Below, in pieces: positions 1 through 8,432 of a stretch of 64,000 nt of DNA; position 1 is the first letter of the stretch, and every line of letters begins with the position of its first letter. The notes under the pieces are model-generated. The model was not told where the DNA came from and searched no databases. It was given only the letters and a program-made list of their open reading frames with translations. The DNA is from Bacteroidia bacterium (GTDB taxonomy: Bacteria > Bacteroidota > Bacteroidia > 2-12-FULL-35-15): positions 28,334-92,333 of the forward strand of contig JAURXZ010000049.1 in NCBI GenBank assembly GCA_030654175.1, written 5' to 3'. Made by a program: the position numbers and the translations under genes.

Positions 1-248
1 AACATTCCTATAATGAGAAAAGTACAGGGCAGATTGAGATCAGCATCATTACCCTTGCAAACAAATTATTGATCTATTATTCCGATTTTGAAGGAGATTT
101 TCCCGATACCGTTGATTTCGAAAATTCAAAAACAACCGGATTAACTCTAATTCATACTTTTGCTGAACAATTAAATGGAAGTATAGAAATGGTGAGTAAA
201 GCTCCTCCTAAATATTTAATTCAACTGCCGTTAAATGAAAATCAATAA
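1..248 (+). CDS. Histidine kinase, C-terminal fragment (partial)
   Basis: The frame is open from the window edge to the stop at 246-248. The 81 visible residues are the end of a GHKL ATPase (HATPase_c) domain. The segment TTGLTLIHTFAEQLNG matches the G2-box region (GLxLVxxLxxQLxG) that follows the ATP lid in HisKA_2-type sensor kinases, and it is followed by a short beta-strand tail ending in LPLNENQ. The gene overlaps the response regulator that starts at 235 by 14 bp, which indicates translational coupling and a cognate kinase-regulator pair. The sensor and dimerisation domains lie outside the window, so the stimulus is unknown. Confidence 0.75.
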   Translation, partial: HSYNEKSTGQIEISIITLANKLLIYYSDFEGDFPDTVDFENSKTTGLTLIHTFAEQLNGSIEMVSKAPPKYLIQLPLNENQ

Positions 249-597
249 AAAGATACTTATAGCAGAAGATGAATTGTTGATCGCTAAAGTTTTACGGATG
301 CAATTGGAGAAATTGGGATTTGTGGTTGAAAACGTTGTGCATGCTGATGAAGCATTCAATAAGGTTAAAGAAATGCACCCCGATGTAATTATTTTAGATG
401 TGTGTTTGAAAAATAAAACCTGCGGACTGGAAGCAGGAAAAAAAATTCGAGAGGCAGGAATTGAAACTCCTATCATCTTTACCACCGGTAATTCTTATGC
501 AAACACGCTTCAGCTTATGAGCGATATTAAATACTCCACCATATTAAGTAAGCCCGTGGAATTTGAACATTTGCTTCATTTGATCAATCTGTTGTAA
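235..597 (+). CDS. Single-domain response regulator (CheY-like receiver)
   Basis: The 120-residue protein is one receiver domain with no output domain. The acidic pocket is E11-D12, the phospho-acceptor is D55 in VIILDV, the switch Thr is T83/T84 in IIFTTGN, and the conserved Lys is K106 in LSKPV. All landmarks of an active receiver are present. It starts inside the upstream kinase gene, so it is probably phosphorylated by that kinase and acts through protein-protein contact or a phosphorelay, as CheY/Spo0F-type proteins do. Its target cannot be told from the sequence. The next 108 bp (598-705) hold only T-rich DNA. Confidence 0.9.
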   Translation: MKINKKILIAEDELLIAKVLRMQLEKLGFVVENVVHADEAFNKVKEMHPDVIILDVCLKNKTCGLEAGKKIREAGIETPIIFTTGNSYANTLQLMSDIKYSTILSKPVEFEHLLHLINLL

Positions 598-705
598 ACA
601 ATTACGTTTAGAGATGCTTATGGAGTAGAAGACGTTGTTTGTTTTCAAAAAATAATTTTTTTTTAATATTTAGGATTAAACTTTTAATTGACCGAATAAT
701 AAGCA

Positions 706-2313
706 ATGAGAAGGGAAGACAAGGATAAAGCAATAGATCAGCTGATCGAACAAACTTTGGCTGAGCAAAAGGCTTATTGTAAGAGGTCCAAGGATATCAC
801 CATTGACAATATCATTTATGATACAATTTACCTCGAAAAGAAAAGGTTAAAAAATAAGAAAAATTCTAAACACAACAGAACTGAAATTGTATTTTGGTCC
901 GAGATGGAGAGGCGTTTTTATTCTGCCAATTCAACTGAGAAAGAAGAGATATTAAAAGAAATAATCGAAAATTATGCAATAGAGATAGCCGGTGGCTATA
1001 ATCCAAAGGTTTATAACTTTGCTATCAAAGTCGTACCTTATCTGTTAAAAGCTATTTTAGTGAAAGAACCTCTTTGGAAACTTTTTTCAAAAAAAGGTAA
1101 AGAGAAGATCAATAAAAATATTGACATTTCAGGGCCTCTAGATAAGATCCTTCACCTTAGTAAAATGGGTACGTTAATAGTCACTCCAACTCATCAAAGT
1201 AATTTTGATAGTATCGTTATTGGCTATTCTACATTTATTACCGGCCTTCCCCCTATGATATACGGTGCAGGGCTCAACCTCTTTACTAATCCCATACTTA
1301 GTTATATGATGACTAATTTAGGGGCATATAAAGTTGATAGGGAGAAAAAAAATGAGCTGTATAAAGATGTTTTGAAGAATTACGCATCTATAAGCCTGGA
1401 ATATGGCTATCATAACCTTTTTTATCCGGGAGGGACACGAAGCAGAAGCGGGAAAATTGAGGAGCAATTGAAGCTGGGTTTATTAGGTAGCGGTCTTTCC
1501 ACATTTATTAAGGGAGCAAAAGAAGGCAAAAAGAAAAATATTTATGTAGTACCATGTACCATTAATTATGAGTTATGTCTTGAGGCGCGTGATCTTATTG
1601 AAGAATATTTAGTAGAGGAAGGAAGCCGGCAATTCATTTTGCCAAACGATTCATCTAATAAGATCAAAAACATATTGGCGTTTGCAAAAAAAACTGTTAA
1701 AGTTGACACCAGGATAGCTGTTTGTTTTGGTGAGCCTTTGGATATATTCGGTAACGAAGTGAATGCGGAAGGTGTCAGTATTGATAGCCATTCCAGGCCT
1801 ATTGATATCGAAAAATATATTTTGGTTGATGGCGTTCCTGATTTTTCATTCCAAAGAGATCGGGTTTATACTTCTATTTTAGGAAATAAAATATTAAAAT
1901 CGTTTTTAAAGAATAGTGTGGTTATGGATACCCATTTGTTGTCCTATGCATTGTTCAAAATATTTCAAAAAAAATATCCCTTTAGCAATGTTTTTAAGTT
2001 GGTATCTACATTTGGAGCGGAGTGTGATAAGGAATTATTGTTAGAAACGGTCGGCTTTTTAAAAGAAATTCTGTTCAGGAAAAGAGATAACGGAGAATTG
2101 AAATTAGGTAGCGTGATCTCTACAAAATCTGTTGATGAAATTATTTCTCACGCAAAAAGACAGTTAACCTCATATCACGGGGAAAGTGTGCTATACGAAC
2201 AAAATGGTTTATTGATAAGCAACGATTTGATCACACTTTATTACTATCACAATAAATTAACCCCATACGGACTCGAAAAAGATTTAAACTTATGGCTACA
2301 TCAAAAAGTGTAA
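706..2313 (+). CDS. PlsB-like glycerol-3-phosphate/lysophosphatidate acyltransferase
   Basis: The 535-residue protein has an LPLAT-family acyltransferase core. The catalytic HX4D motif is H163-QSNF-D168, and the phosphate-binding block is FYPGGTRSRSG at 239-249. Long extensions flank the core (about 150 residues before, 250 after), as in the PlsB group rather than the short PlsC group. The reaction would be acylation of sn-glycerol-3-phosphate, or of its 1-acyl product, at the inner membrane. The gene overlaps gpsA by 22 bp; GpsA makes glycerol-3-phosphate, so product and consumer are co-translated. This context favours a PlsB role, but the protein is shorter than E. coli PlsB and the acyl donor is not evident. 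The ATG at 706 fits the domain start; no good ribosome-binding site is seen. Confidence 0.75.
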   Translation: MRREDKDKAIDQLIEQTLAEQKAYCKRSKDITIDNIIYDTIYLEKKRLKNKKNSKHNRTEIVFWSEMERRFYSANSTEKEEILKEIIENYAIEIAGGYNPKVYNFAIKVVPYLLKAILVKEPLWKLFSKKGKEKINKNIDISGPLDKILHLSKMGTLIVTPTHQSNFDSIVIGYSTFITGLPPMIYGAGLNLFTNPILSYMMTNLGAYKVDREKKNELYKDVLKNYASISLEYGYHNLFYPGGTRSRSGKIEEQLKLGLLGSGLSTFIKGAKEGKKKNIYVVPCTINYELCLEARDLIEEYLVEEGSRQFILPNDSSNKIKNILAFAKKTVKVDTRIAVCFGEPLDIFGNEVNAEGVSIDSHSRPIDIEKYILVDGVPDFSFQRDRVYTSILGNKILKSFLKNSVVMDTHLLSYALFKIFQKKYPFSNVFKLVSTFGAECDKELLLETVGFLKEILFRKRDNGELKLGSVISTKSVDEIISHAKRQLTSYHGESVLYEQNGLLISNDLITLYYYHNKLTPYGLEKDLNLWLHQKV

Positions 2314-3317
2314 CAGTTATCGGTGGTGGGTCCTTTGGTACCGCTATTGCATACCTTTTGGCTGCAAAGCAGGAGAAAGTGAAAATATGGTTGAGAGACG
2401 AGGCTATTGTAAATTCAATAAACACCCAGCACGAAAACCCGCGATATGCACCGGGAGTTATTTTACCTTCTTCAATTATTGCAACTTCTAACCTTGAATA
2501 TGCAATTGCAGATTCTTCTTTAATATTTGTAAGTATTCCAAGTAAATCATTTAGAAAAGTGGCTACTGACATAGGTAAGTACGTGAAAGGCGACCAGATA
2601 CTGATTACTACAACAAAAGGCTTTGAGCAGGACACGTTTAAATCGATGACAGAATTATTAGCTGAAGAAACTCCTTGCCTGAAAATTGGAGCATTGAGCG
2701 GCCCTAATTTTGCTTTTGAAATTTTAAGCGGAATGCCTGTAGGCAGCGTAATTGCAAGTAGATTTAACGAGGTGATTGAAAAAGTGCAGGAAGCATTGGG
2801 TGGTAAAACCATCAGAATATATGGTAATGAAGATGTATGTGGTGTTGAGTTAGCTGGCGCTTTAAAAAATATATATGCTATTTGTGCGGGTATTATTCAA
2901 GCAGGTGGTTTTGGTGAAAATGCTAAGAGTCTTATGATAGCAAGGGCGTTGAGCGAAATGAGCCGGTTCGCATTTTATTTTAAAGCAAATCCTTCTACTT
3001 TTTTAGGCCTTGCAGGTGTTGGCGATTTAATTGCTACTTGTAATTCAGAGTTAAGCAGAAATTTTAGAATTGGTAGAAAAATTGTTGAAGGTTTATCCCT
3101 TGAAGAAGCAATAACAAGTATTGGTCAGGTGGCTGAAGGTGTTTATACACTTAAAGCAGTTAAAGAAAAGGCAGATAACCTTGGAATTGAAATGCCTATT
3201 GTAAATGCAACATATAAAATTGTTTATGAAAATCAAACTATTCCAATGGTGTTAGAAGAATTAATGGCAATACCACATAAGAAGGATATTGAATTTAAAT
3301 TTACTTGTCCTGATTGA
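2292..3317 (+). CDS. gpsA: Glycerol-3-phosphate dehydrogenase [NAD(P)+]
   Basis: GpsA reduces dihydroxyacetone phosphate to sn-glycerol-3-phosphate, the backbone for phospholipids. The 341-residue length is normal for the family. The Rossmann dinucleotide motif is GGGSFGTA at 11-18. The catalytic Lys lies in ELAGALKNIYA (K192), and the substrate-binding block NFRIGR is present. The start codon lies 22 bp inside the end of the acyltransferase gene, giving a two-gene lipid-initiation unit. maf follows after 29 bp on the same strand, so it may share the transcript. Confidence 0.95.
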   Translation: MATSKSVTVIGGGSFGTAIAYLLAAKQEKVKIWLRDEAIVNSINTQHENPRYAPGVILPSSIIATSNLEYAIADSSLIFVSIPSKSFRKVATDIGKYVKGDQILITTTKGFEQDTFKSMTELLAEETPCLKIGALSGPNFAFEILSGMPVGSVIASRFNEVIEKVQEALGGKTIRIYGNEDVCGVELAGALKNIYAICAGIIQAGGFGENAKSLMIARALSEMSRFAFYFKANPSTFLGLAGVGDLIATCNSELSRNFRIGRKIVEGLSLEEAITSIGQVAEGVYTLKAVKEKADNLGIEMPIVNATYKIVYENQTIPMVLEELMAIPHKKDIEFKFTCPD

Positions 3318-3346
3318 GAAAATATATTTTATAATTTAAATTTCAG

Positions 3347-3922
3347 ATGAAAGATTTAAAAAAACACAATTTAATATTGGCTTCAAAATCTCCACGAAGG
3401 CAGTATTTGATGAAAGAGTTGGGATTGGATTTTGAGGTGCACACCAAAGAAGTTGATGAAAGTTTTCCTGAAAATTTAAAGGCTCAGGAAATACCGCTCT
3501 ATTTATGTCAGAAAAAGGCTGATGCCTTTGATGAAGAGCTAACCGATAACACCATTGTAATTACTGCGGATACTATTGTTTGGATCAACAACCAGGTACT
3601 CAATAAGCCCGAAAATTTTGATGATGCAGTGCGGATGCTGAAATTACTTTCCGGCAAAAAGCATGAAGTATATACCGGAGTTTGTTTGAGATCAAAACTT
3701 AAAACAAAAACATTTTATGCTTTAACCAGCGTTTATTTCAAAGAATTATCACAGGAAGAAATAGAATATTATATCAATAATTTTAATCCATACGATAAAG
3801 CTGGTGCTTACGGTGCTCAGGAGTGGATCGGTTACATTGCTGTTGAGAAAATTGAAGGGTCCTATTTTAATGTGATGGGCCTGCCTGTGAGAGAATTATA
3901 TGAAGAGCTATTGAAGTTTTAG
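3347..3922 (+). CDS. maf: Maf family nucleoside triphosphate pyrophosphatase
   Basis: The 191-residue protein begins with the Maf signature LASKSPRR (11-18), followed by the conserved ITADTIV block with the catalytic Asp and by the YDKAGAYGAQE block. Maf/YhdE proteins hydrolyse dTTP, UTP or modified nucleotides to the monophosphate, and some inhibit septation. Substrate preference among subfamilies cannot be fixed from motifs alone. It lies 29 bp after gpsA and is the last gene before a strong hairpin terminator. Confidence 0.92.
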   Translation: MKDLKKHNLILASKSPRRQYLMKELGLDFEVHTKEVDESFPENLKAQEIPLYLCQKKADAFDEELTDNTIVITADTIVWINNQVLNKPENFDDAVRMLKLLSGKKHEVYTGVCLRSKLKTKTFYALTSVYFKELSQEEIEYYINNFNPYDKAGAYGAQEWIGYIAVEKIEGSYFNVMGLPVRELYEELLKF

Positions 3923-3945
3923 ATCATCATATCCATATATTTGTT

Positions 3946-4009
3946 AAAAATTTATCCATGAAAATCAAAAGTCTGACTTATGATTTTCATGGATAAATTT
4001 TTTATTTAA
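3946..4009 (+). terminator. Long hairpin terminator after maf
   Basis: A perfect 22-bp inverted repeat (3946-3967 with 3981-4002) encloses a 13-nt centre. The centre itself contains a 4-bp stem (AAGT/ACTT, 3969-3972 with 3976-3979) and a 3-nt loop. A T-rich tract follows at 3998-4007. It lies 23 bp after the maf stop and upstream of the mtaB promoter, so it would end the acyltransferase-gpsA-maf transcript. The stem is unusually long for an intrinsic terminator. Confidence 0.75.
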
Positions 4010-4069
4010 AAAACCAACTTGACAAAATTTCTTTCAAAACTATCAGGTTTTTATTCCATTGGAATTTAC

Positions 4070-4077
4070 TAACTTTG
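4070..4077 (+). promoter_or_regulatory. Bacteroidota -7 promoter box for mtaB (TAACTTTG)
   Basis: TAACTTTG matches the Bacteroidota primary-sigma -7 consensus TAnnTTTG. A T-rich -33 region (GGTTTTTA near 4046) lies at about the right distance. Only 7 nt separate the box from the mtaB ATG at 4085, so the transcript would be leaderless or nearly so. Confidence 0.6.
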
Positions 4078-4084
4078 CATCCCA

Positions 4085-5419
4085 ATGAAAAAAGTCGCAT
4101 TCCATACATTAGGCTGTAAGCTGAACTTCTCAGAAACATCCACCATTGCACGTTTGTTTGAAGAGCAAGGTTATCAAAAGGTTGATTTTAAAGAACCTTC
4201 TGATGTATATGTTATCAACACATGTTCCGTTACAGCCAATGCTGATAAGGAATGTAAACAAATTGTAAAAGCGGCATTGAATGTTTCACCTGAAGCATAC
4301 GTTGTAATTGTGGGATGTTATGCACAATTAAAGCCTGAAGAAATTTCTAATATTGAAGGTGTTGACTTGGTGCTTGGCGCTTCAGAGAAATTCAAATTGC
4401 TCAATTATTTGAATGATCTAACTAAAAGATCAAAAGCCGAAATTTATAGCTGTGAAATTGAAGAAGCGAACTTTTTCGTTGATTCATATTCCTTTGGTGA
4501 CCGTACCCGTGTTTTCCTTAAAGTACAAGATGGTTGCGATTATAACTGTTCATTCTGCACTATCCCATTGGCTCGTGGCAGCAGCCGCAGCGATACTGTT
4601 ATAAATGCTGTAAAGAACGCAAATGATATTGCAATACAGAATGTAAAGGAGATCGTACTTACAGGTGTTAATCTTGGCGATTTTGGAAATAACGAGTCAA
4701 AAACAAGTAACCGTAAAGAAGAAACATTTTTTGATCTGGTGAAAGAGTTAGATAAGGTAGAAGGTATAGAGCGTTTTCGCATCTCTTCTATTGAACCTAA
4801 TTTATTAAAAGATGAAATTATTGAATATGTAGCACAATCAAAACGTTTTGTTCCCCATTTTCATATCCCATTACAATCGGGTAGCAATAAAATGTTGAAA
4901 GCCATGCGTAGACGATATTTGCGTGAATTGTATTCGGAGCGTGTTGCAAAAATTAAAACATTAATGCCTCAATGTTGTATTGGCGTGGATGTGATTGTGG
5001 GCTTCCCTGGCGAAACAGATGAAGATTTTTTAGAAACGTATAACTTTTTAAACGAGCTAAATATTTCCTACCTGCATGTATTCACTTATTCCGAACGTGA
5101 TAATACGGATGCTATTAATTTAAAAGATGCCGTTCCTGTTGCTATTCGCAAAAAACGGAATAAAATGTTACGTATACTATCTGCAAAAAAAATACGTCAT
5201 TTCTATGAACAACATTTAGGTGATACTCGCACTGTGCTGTTTGAAGGCGATAACAAAGAGGGTTTCATGCATGGCTTTACCGATAATTATATTAAAGTAA
5301 AAACTCCATATAATCCCGATTTTATTAATCAGCTAAAATTGGTTACTCTTAAAGAATTAGATGCTGATGGATCTATGCTGGTCGAAAGTTATTCTGCTGA
5401 AATTTCTTCATTGGTATAA
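4085..5419 (+). CDS. mtaB: tRNA t6A37 methylthiotransferase MtaB
   Basis: This radical-SAM methylthiotransferase converts t6A37 to ms2t6A in tRNAs that read ANN codons. The 444-residue length and order are typical. The N-terminal MTTase domain has the three Fe-S cysteines: C11 in TLGCKLN, C47 in NTCSVT and C78 in VGCYAQ. The radical-SAM cluster is C151-x3-C155-x2-C158 in DGCDYNCSFC, and a TRAM-like tail follows from about residue 370. The GCKLN and NTCSVT forms distinguish MtaB from MiaB and RimO. It appears to be monocistronic, with its own promoter box and an intergenic repeat element downstream. Confidence 0.93.
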   Translation: MKKVAFHTLGCKLNFSETSTIARLFEEQGYQKVDFKEPSDVYVINTCSVTANADKECKQIVKAALNVSPEAYVVIVGCYAQLKPEEISNIEGVDLVLGASEKFKLLNYLNDLTKRSKAEIYSCEIEEANFFVDSYSFGDRTRVFLKVQDGCDYNCSFCTIPLARGSSRSDTVINAVKNANDIAIQNVKEIVLTGVNLGDFGNNESKTSNRKEETFFDLVKELDKVEGIERFRISSIEPNLLKDEIIEYVAQSKRFVPHFHIPLQSGSNKMLKAMRRRYLRELYSERVAKIKTLMPQCCIGVDVIVGFPGETDEDFLETYNFLNELNISYLHVFTYSERDNTDAINLKDAVPVAIRKKRNKMLRILSAKKIRHFYEQHLGDTRTVLFEGDNKEGFMHGFTDNYIKVKTPYNPDFINQLKLVTLKELDADGSMLVESYSAEISSLV

Positions 5420-5436
5420 AAGGAGATTTTTTTAAT

Positions 5437-5518
5437 GGGCTGCCACTTCGTTTCTGGCTGTCCGAAAAAGCATCGCTGTCCTGGGCTTTCCACTTCAAGC
5501 CTTCAAGCAAATATCCCT
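5437..5518 (+). repeat. Bacteroidota intergenic repeat (GGGC...GGGCTTTCC family), copy 1
   Basis: The element begins GGGCTGCCACTTCG and contains GGGCTTTCCACTTCAAGCC, ending near AAATATCCC. The same modules recur at 25034-25127 (same strand) and 19124-19210 (opposite strand). It sits just after the mtaB stop. The rest of the 322-bp gap to 5741 is A/T-rich and carries two -7-like boxes. Confidence 0.7.
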
Positions 5519-5703
5519 CTATTAAATCATCGAATCAACATTTATCAATTTAATACATTAAGGATTTTAATCTAATAAATCAAGCACTTTTTAATAAGTC
5601 TAAAAACTTTAATTTTTTCAACAAAAAAAAATGTAACTCGTTAAATTCCAATAGCTTATTATTAACAGCCTGAACGTGGCTTAAATGCAAGCACGCATCT
5701 CAC

Positions 5704-5728
5704 TATATTTGGTACTCAAATAATTTTG
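5704..5728 (+). promoter_or_regulatory. Two -7 promoter boxes before the SMC operon (TATATTTG, TAATTTTG)
   Basis: TATATTTG at 5704-5711 and TAATTTTG at 5721-5728 both match TAnnTTTG. They lie 30 and 13 nt before the ATG at 5742. No clear TTTG -33 box is found for either, so which one is used is uncertain. Confidence 0.45.
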
Positions 5729-5741
5729 AAACTCAAAAAAG

Positions 5742-8429
5742 ATGCTAACAAGAATTTCTCTTATTAACTCCAAAGGCTATGGTAAAGCCGAAATGAAACT
5801 CGACAATTGTGATTCAATGCAATTAGTTGGTCCTAATAACATTGGAAAAAGTACATTGATCTATGCTTTGAACTTTTTGTTTGTTGTTGACGGGCAAAAA
5901 ATGTCCTTCAGTGGTCAGCGAAAAGGGGATAAAGAAACCATCCATCACTACTTTCCAACGCATAACAAGAGCTTTTTAATATTCGAAATAAATAAATTGG
6001 GCTATTACTGTATCCTTGTAAAAAGGAACACTGATGGCGAATTGGAATATTACAAAATTGACAGTGAATATGATGAAGAATATTTCTTCGAAAATGAAGG
6101 TGCTCACCAACGTTTATTGAATTTTGATGAAGTGATTGGAAAGCTTCTTGAAAAAGGTATTGTTCATAGTAAATTCGCTACTAAATCAGATGTGTTTAAT
6201 TTGGTTTATCACCGTGGGACCAAGAACAATGCTGTAGTTTGGCTGGAAGATACTGTAAAAGCTGATGGTTTAAGTAATAACTTTTCGAAGGTGTACCGTT
6301 ATTTGATCAACTCCAAGTTGATCACCAACAAAACCCTTAAAGAGTCGTTGATCATTGCCGATAATCGTGAGAATGAAGGCTTGAACTTCTCTCAGAAAAA
6401 CAAAAAAGATATTACCGATCTATTACGTATCAATGAAGAAATAAAAAGCATTAAATCGGTACGTACTGATTTCCTTGAGTTTCGTGAGTCGGTAAAAGTA
6501 TATAATTCAAAAACCAGAATTGTAAGTGAATTGATATCAGCTTTCAACAGTTCATACACCGCTGCTATCCCTGAGTTAGAAATTTCTTCTATTGAAAGAG
6601 GTAGACACATTGCCGCTGTTCACAATGAGATCAATGAAATATTAAAGCCTAAGGAATTGAATTATGCTTCTTATATCGGTGAAAAAAATGCCGATGTAAA
6701 AAACAAAACCAACCTTTTAGCCGAAAAGCAGGCAGCTTTGAACGAAATTCATAAGTATGAAAGTGTTGATTTTTTAAAAGAATCATTACGTAATTTAGAT
6801 AAGGACCGCAAGGATATTGAAACCCGTTTTACTACTATTGAGATTCAAAAATTATCGAGCAAGCAATTGGAAATGCGTATTGATAAGTTAAATTATCAAA
6901 TTGCATCTCTCGAAAATCAGATCGATAACTATAATAATTTGTTGATCCATAAAATTTCGGATAACGAAGAAGTAAAACAATTATTGAATTCTGTGCTTGC
7001 AGAGCAGGTTACCAGCCTACCAAGTAAACAGATCAAAAAGCCGATCAAAAAAATATCTGCAAAATTATTAGCAATTTTTGATGGTGAAATTGATATCACT
7101 AAAGGCATTACTTTGAAAGAATTCAAATCAGTGAAAGAACTGAAAGATGAATTGAAAGGCTTGCAGATAGAGAAAAAACAAACTGAAGAACTTTTAAAAA
7201 CAGTTGTTGACAAAGAAAAAATTGACTCGAAATTAAAAGTAATTTTAAATGAGATTGAATTAATTAAAGAGAAAGTAAAACTTATTGAAAGTAAACCGGC
7301 TTTAGAAAAGCAGATCCGTTCAATAACAGATGATATCAAAACCCTGTCGCTTGAAAAGAAAGAGCTGGAAGAGTTTTTAAGTTCATTGGTTAAAGAGATT
7401 TCTCAAAAGCAAATAATGTTTGACAAATTGCAGGAAGAAAAGCGCGGTTTGGAAGGACGTGTAAGAGAATTGAAAGAGCGTAAAATTGAAGTGGAAGCAA
7501 TTAATTTAGCCCCTACCGATTACGAAACAAATGATAACCTTGATTATATCTTTTCTAAAATTCAAATTCATCAAAAAGACAGGATTGAATTAAAAGTTAA
7601 GAAAGACGCTACTTTTGATAATTTGAAATATCGTTTACGCAATAACAGTGCGGACATAGAACAATTCATAAGTTTTGTGGAAGATGAAATTGCTTGTTTA
7701 GCTGATAAGGAACGTAGTATTGATGGTTTATTATCCAGTATTTCTACTCAGTTCGCAAACCCTGCATACACGTTATTAAAGCGTTATGAGGAGTTCAAAC
7801 AATTTGTGTATACAAAATTCAACGAAAAACTTTCTCAAACACGTATCTCTAATATTGAATCAATGAAAATTGATCTGTTGGATAATGAGCGTATCATTGG
7901 AGAGTTGAAGAAGATCGCTTCTATCCAGGAGTTTAACGGACAAATGAGTTTTGAATTTGACCAATCAGAAAATTTAAAAGTTCTGAACGCCTATTTGGAC
8001 AGCGGTAAAAGAGTAAGTTTTGATGAATTATTTAACATCGAACTACTTCTTCATATCAAAGGAACTGATAAGCGTGTGGATCTTGCAAACCAGGTAGAAT
8101 CAGATGGTACCGACCGTATGATCCGTTTGGTGATGATCATGTCAATTATCAACAGGCTTGCAGTAACTGACGAGCAAAATAAAATTGCTTTATTTATTGA
8201 TGAGGTTGCAACCATTGATAAACAAAACCGTCCGGAGATCGTGAAGTTTTGTAAGGAGCATAACTTCCTTCCTATTTTTGCTGCACCGGATGCTGTTGAA
8301 GGATTTAATAAATATTATTTTATTTACCCTTCAAAAGGTAAGATCAATATCAGCGAAAAACAAAATGCTGTTATTGTGGAAAGAAATGGAACAGTTCAAC
8401 CTATTACAAAAATAACAAAAAGTAAATAA
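5742..8429 (+). CDS. MukB/MksB-like SMC ATPase
   Basis: The 895-residue protein has the SMC/ABC layout. Walker A is GPNNIGKST (30-38). Long heptad-like charged segments (roughly 250-480 and 480-640) form two coiled-coil arms. The signature-like SDGT motif is at 787-790, and Walker B is ALFIDE (816-821). The canonical LSGGE signature is absent; a degenerate S-x-G-T form is what I expect in MksB/JetC proteins, and the size suits them better than MukB. It heads three packed genes (gaps of +3 and -14 bp), consistent with an SMC-kleisin-kite complex acting on chromosome structure or plasmid exclusion. RecN or generic AAA function is less likely because of the neighbours. The start is 13 nt after a -7 box. 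Confidence 0.75.
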   Translation: MLTRISLINSKGYGKAEMKLDNCDSMQLVGPNNIGKSTLIYALNFLFVVDGQKMSFSGQRKGDKETIHHYFPTHNKSFLIFEINKLGYYCILVKRNTDGELEYYKIDSEYDEEYFFENEGAHQRLLNFDEVIGKLLEKGIVHSKFATKSDVFNLVYHRGTKNNAVVWLEDTVKADGLSNNFSKVYRYLINSKLITNKTLKESLIIADNRENEGLNFSQKNKKDITDLLRINEEIKSIKSVRTDFLEFRESVKVYNSKTRIVSELISAFNSSYTAAIPELEISSIERGRHIAAVHNEINEILKPKELNYASYIGEKNADVKNKTNLLAEKQAALNEIHKYESVDFLKESLRNLDKDRKDIETRFTTIEIQKLSSKQLEMRIDKLNYQIASLENQIDNYNNLLIHKISDNEEVKQLLNSVLAEQVTSLPSKQIKKPIKKISAKLLAIFDGEIDITKGITLKEFKSVKELKDELKGLQIEKKQTEELLKTVVDKEKIDSKLKVILNEIELIKEKVKLIESKPALEKQIRSITDDIKTLSLEKKELEEFLSSLVKEISQKQIMFDKLQEEKRGLEGRVRELKERKIEVEAINLAPTDYETNDNLDYIFSKIQIHQKDRIELKVKKDATFDNLKYRLRNNSADIEQFISFVEDEIACLADKERSIDGLLSSISTQFANPAYTLLKRYEEFKQFVYTKFNEKLSQTRISNIESMKIDLLDNERIIGELKKIASIQEFNGQMSFEFDQSENLKVLNAYLDSGKRVSFDELFNIELLLHIKGTDKRVDLANQVESDGTDRMIRLVMIMSIINRLAVTDEQNKIALFIDEVATIDKQNRPEIVKFCKEHNFLPIFAAPDAVEGFNKYYFIYPSKGKINISEKQNAVIVERNGTVQPITKITKSK

Positions 8430-8432
8430 GAG

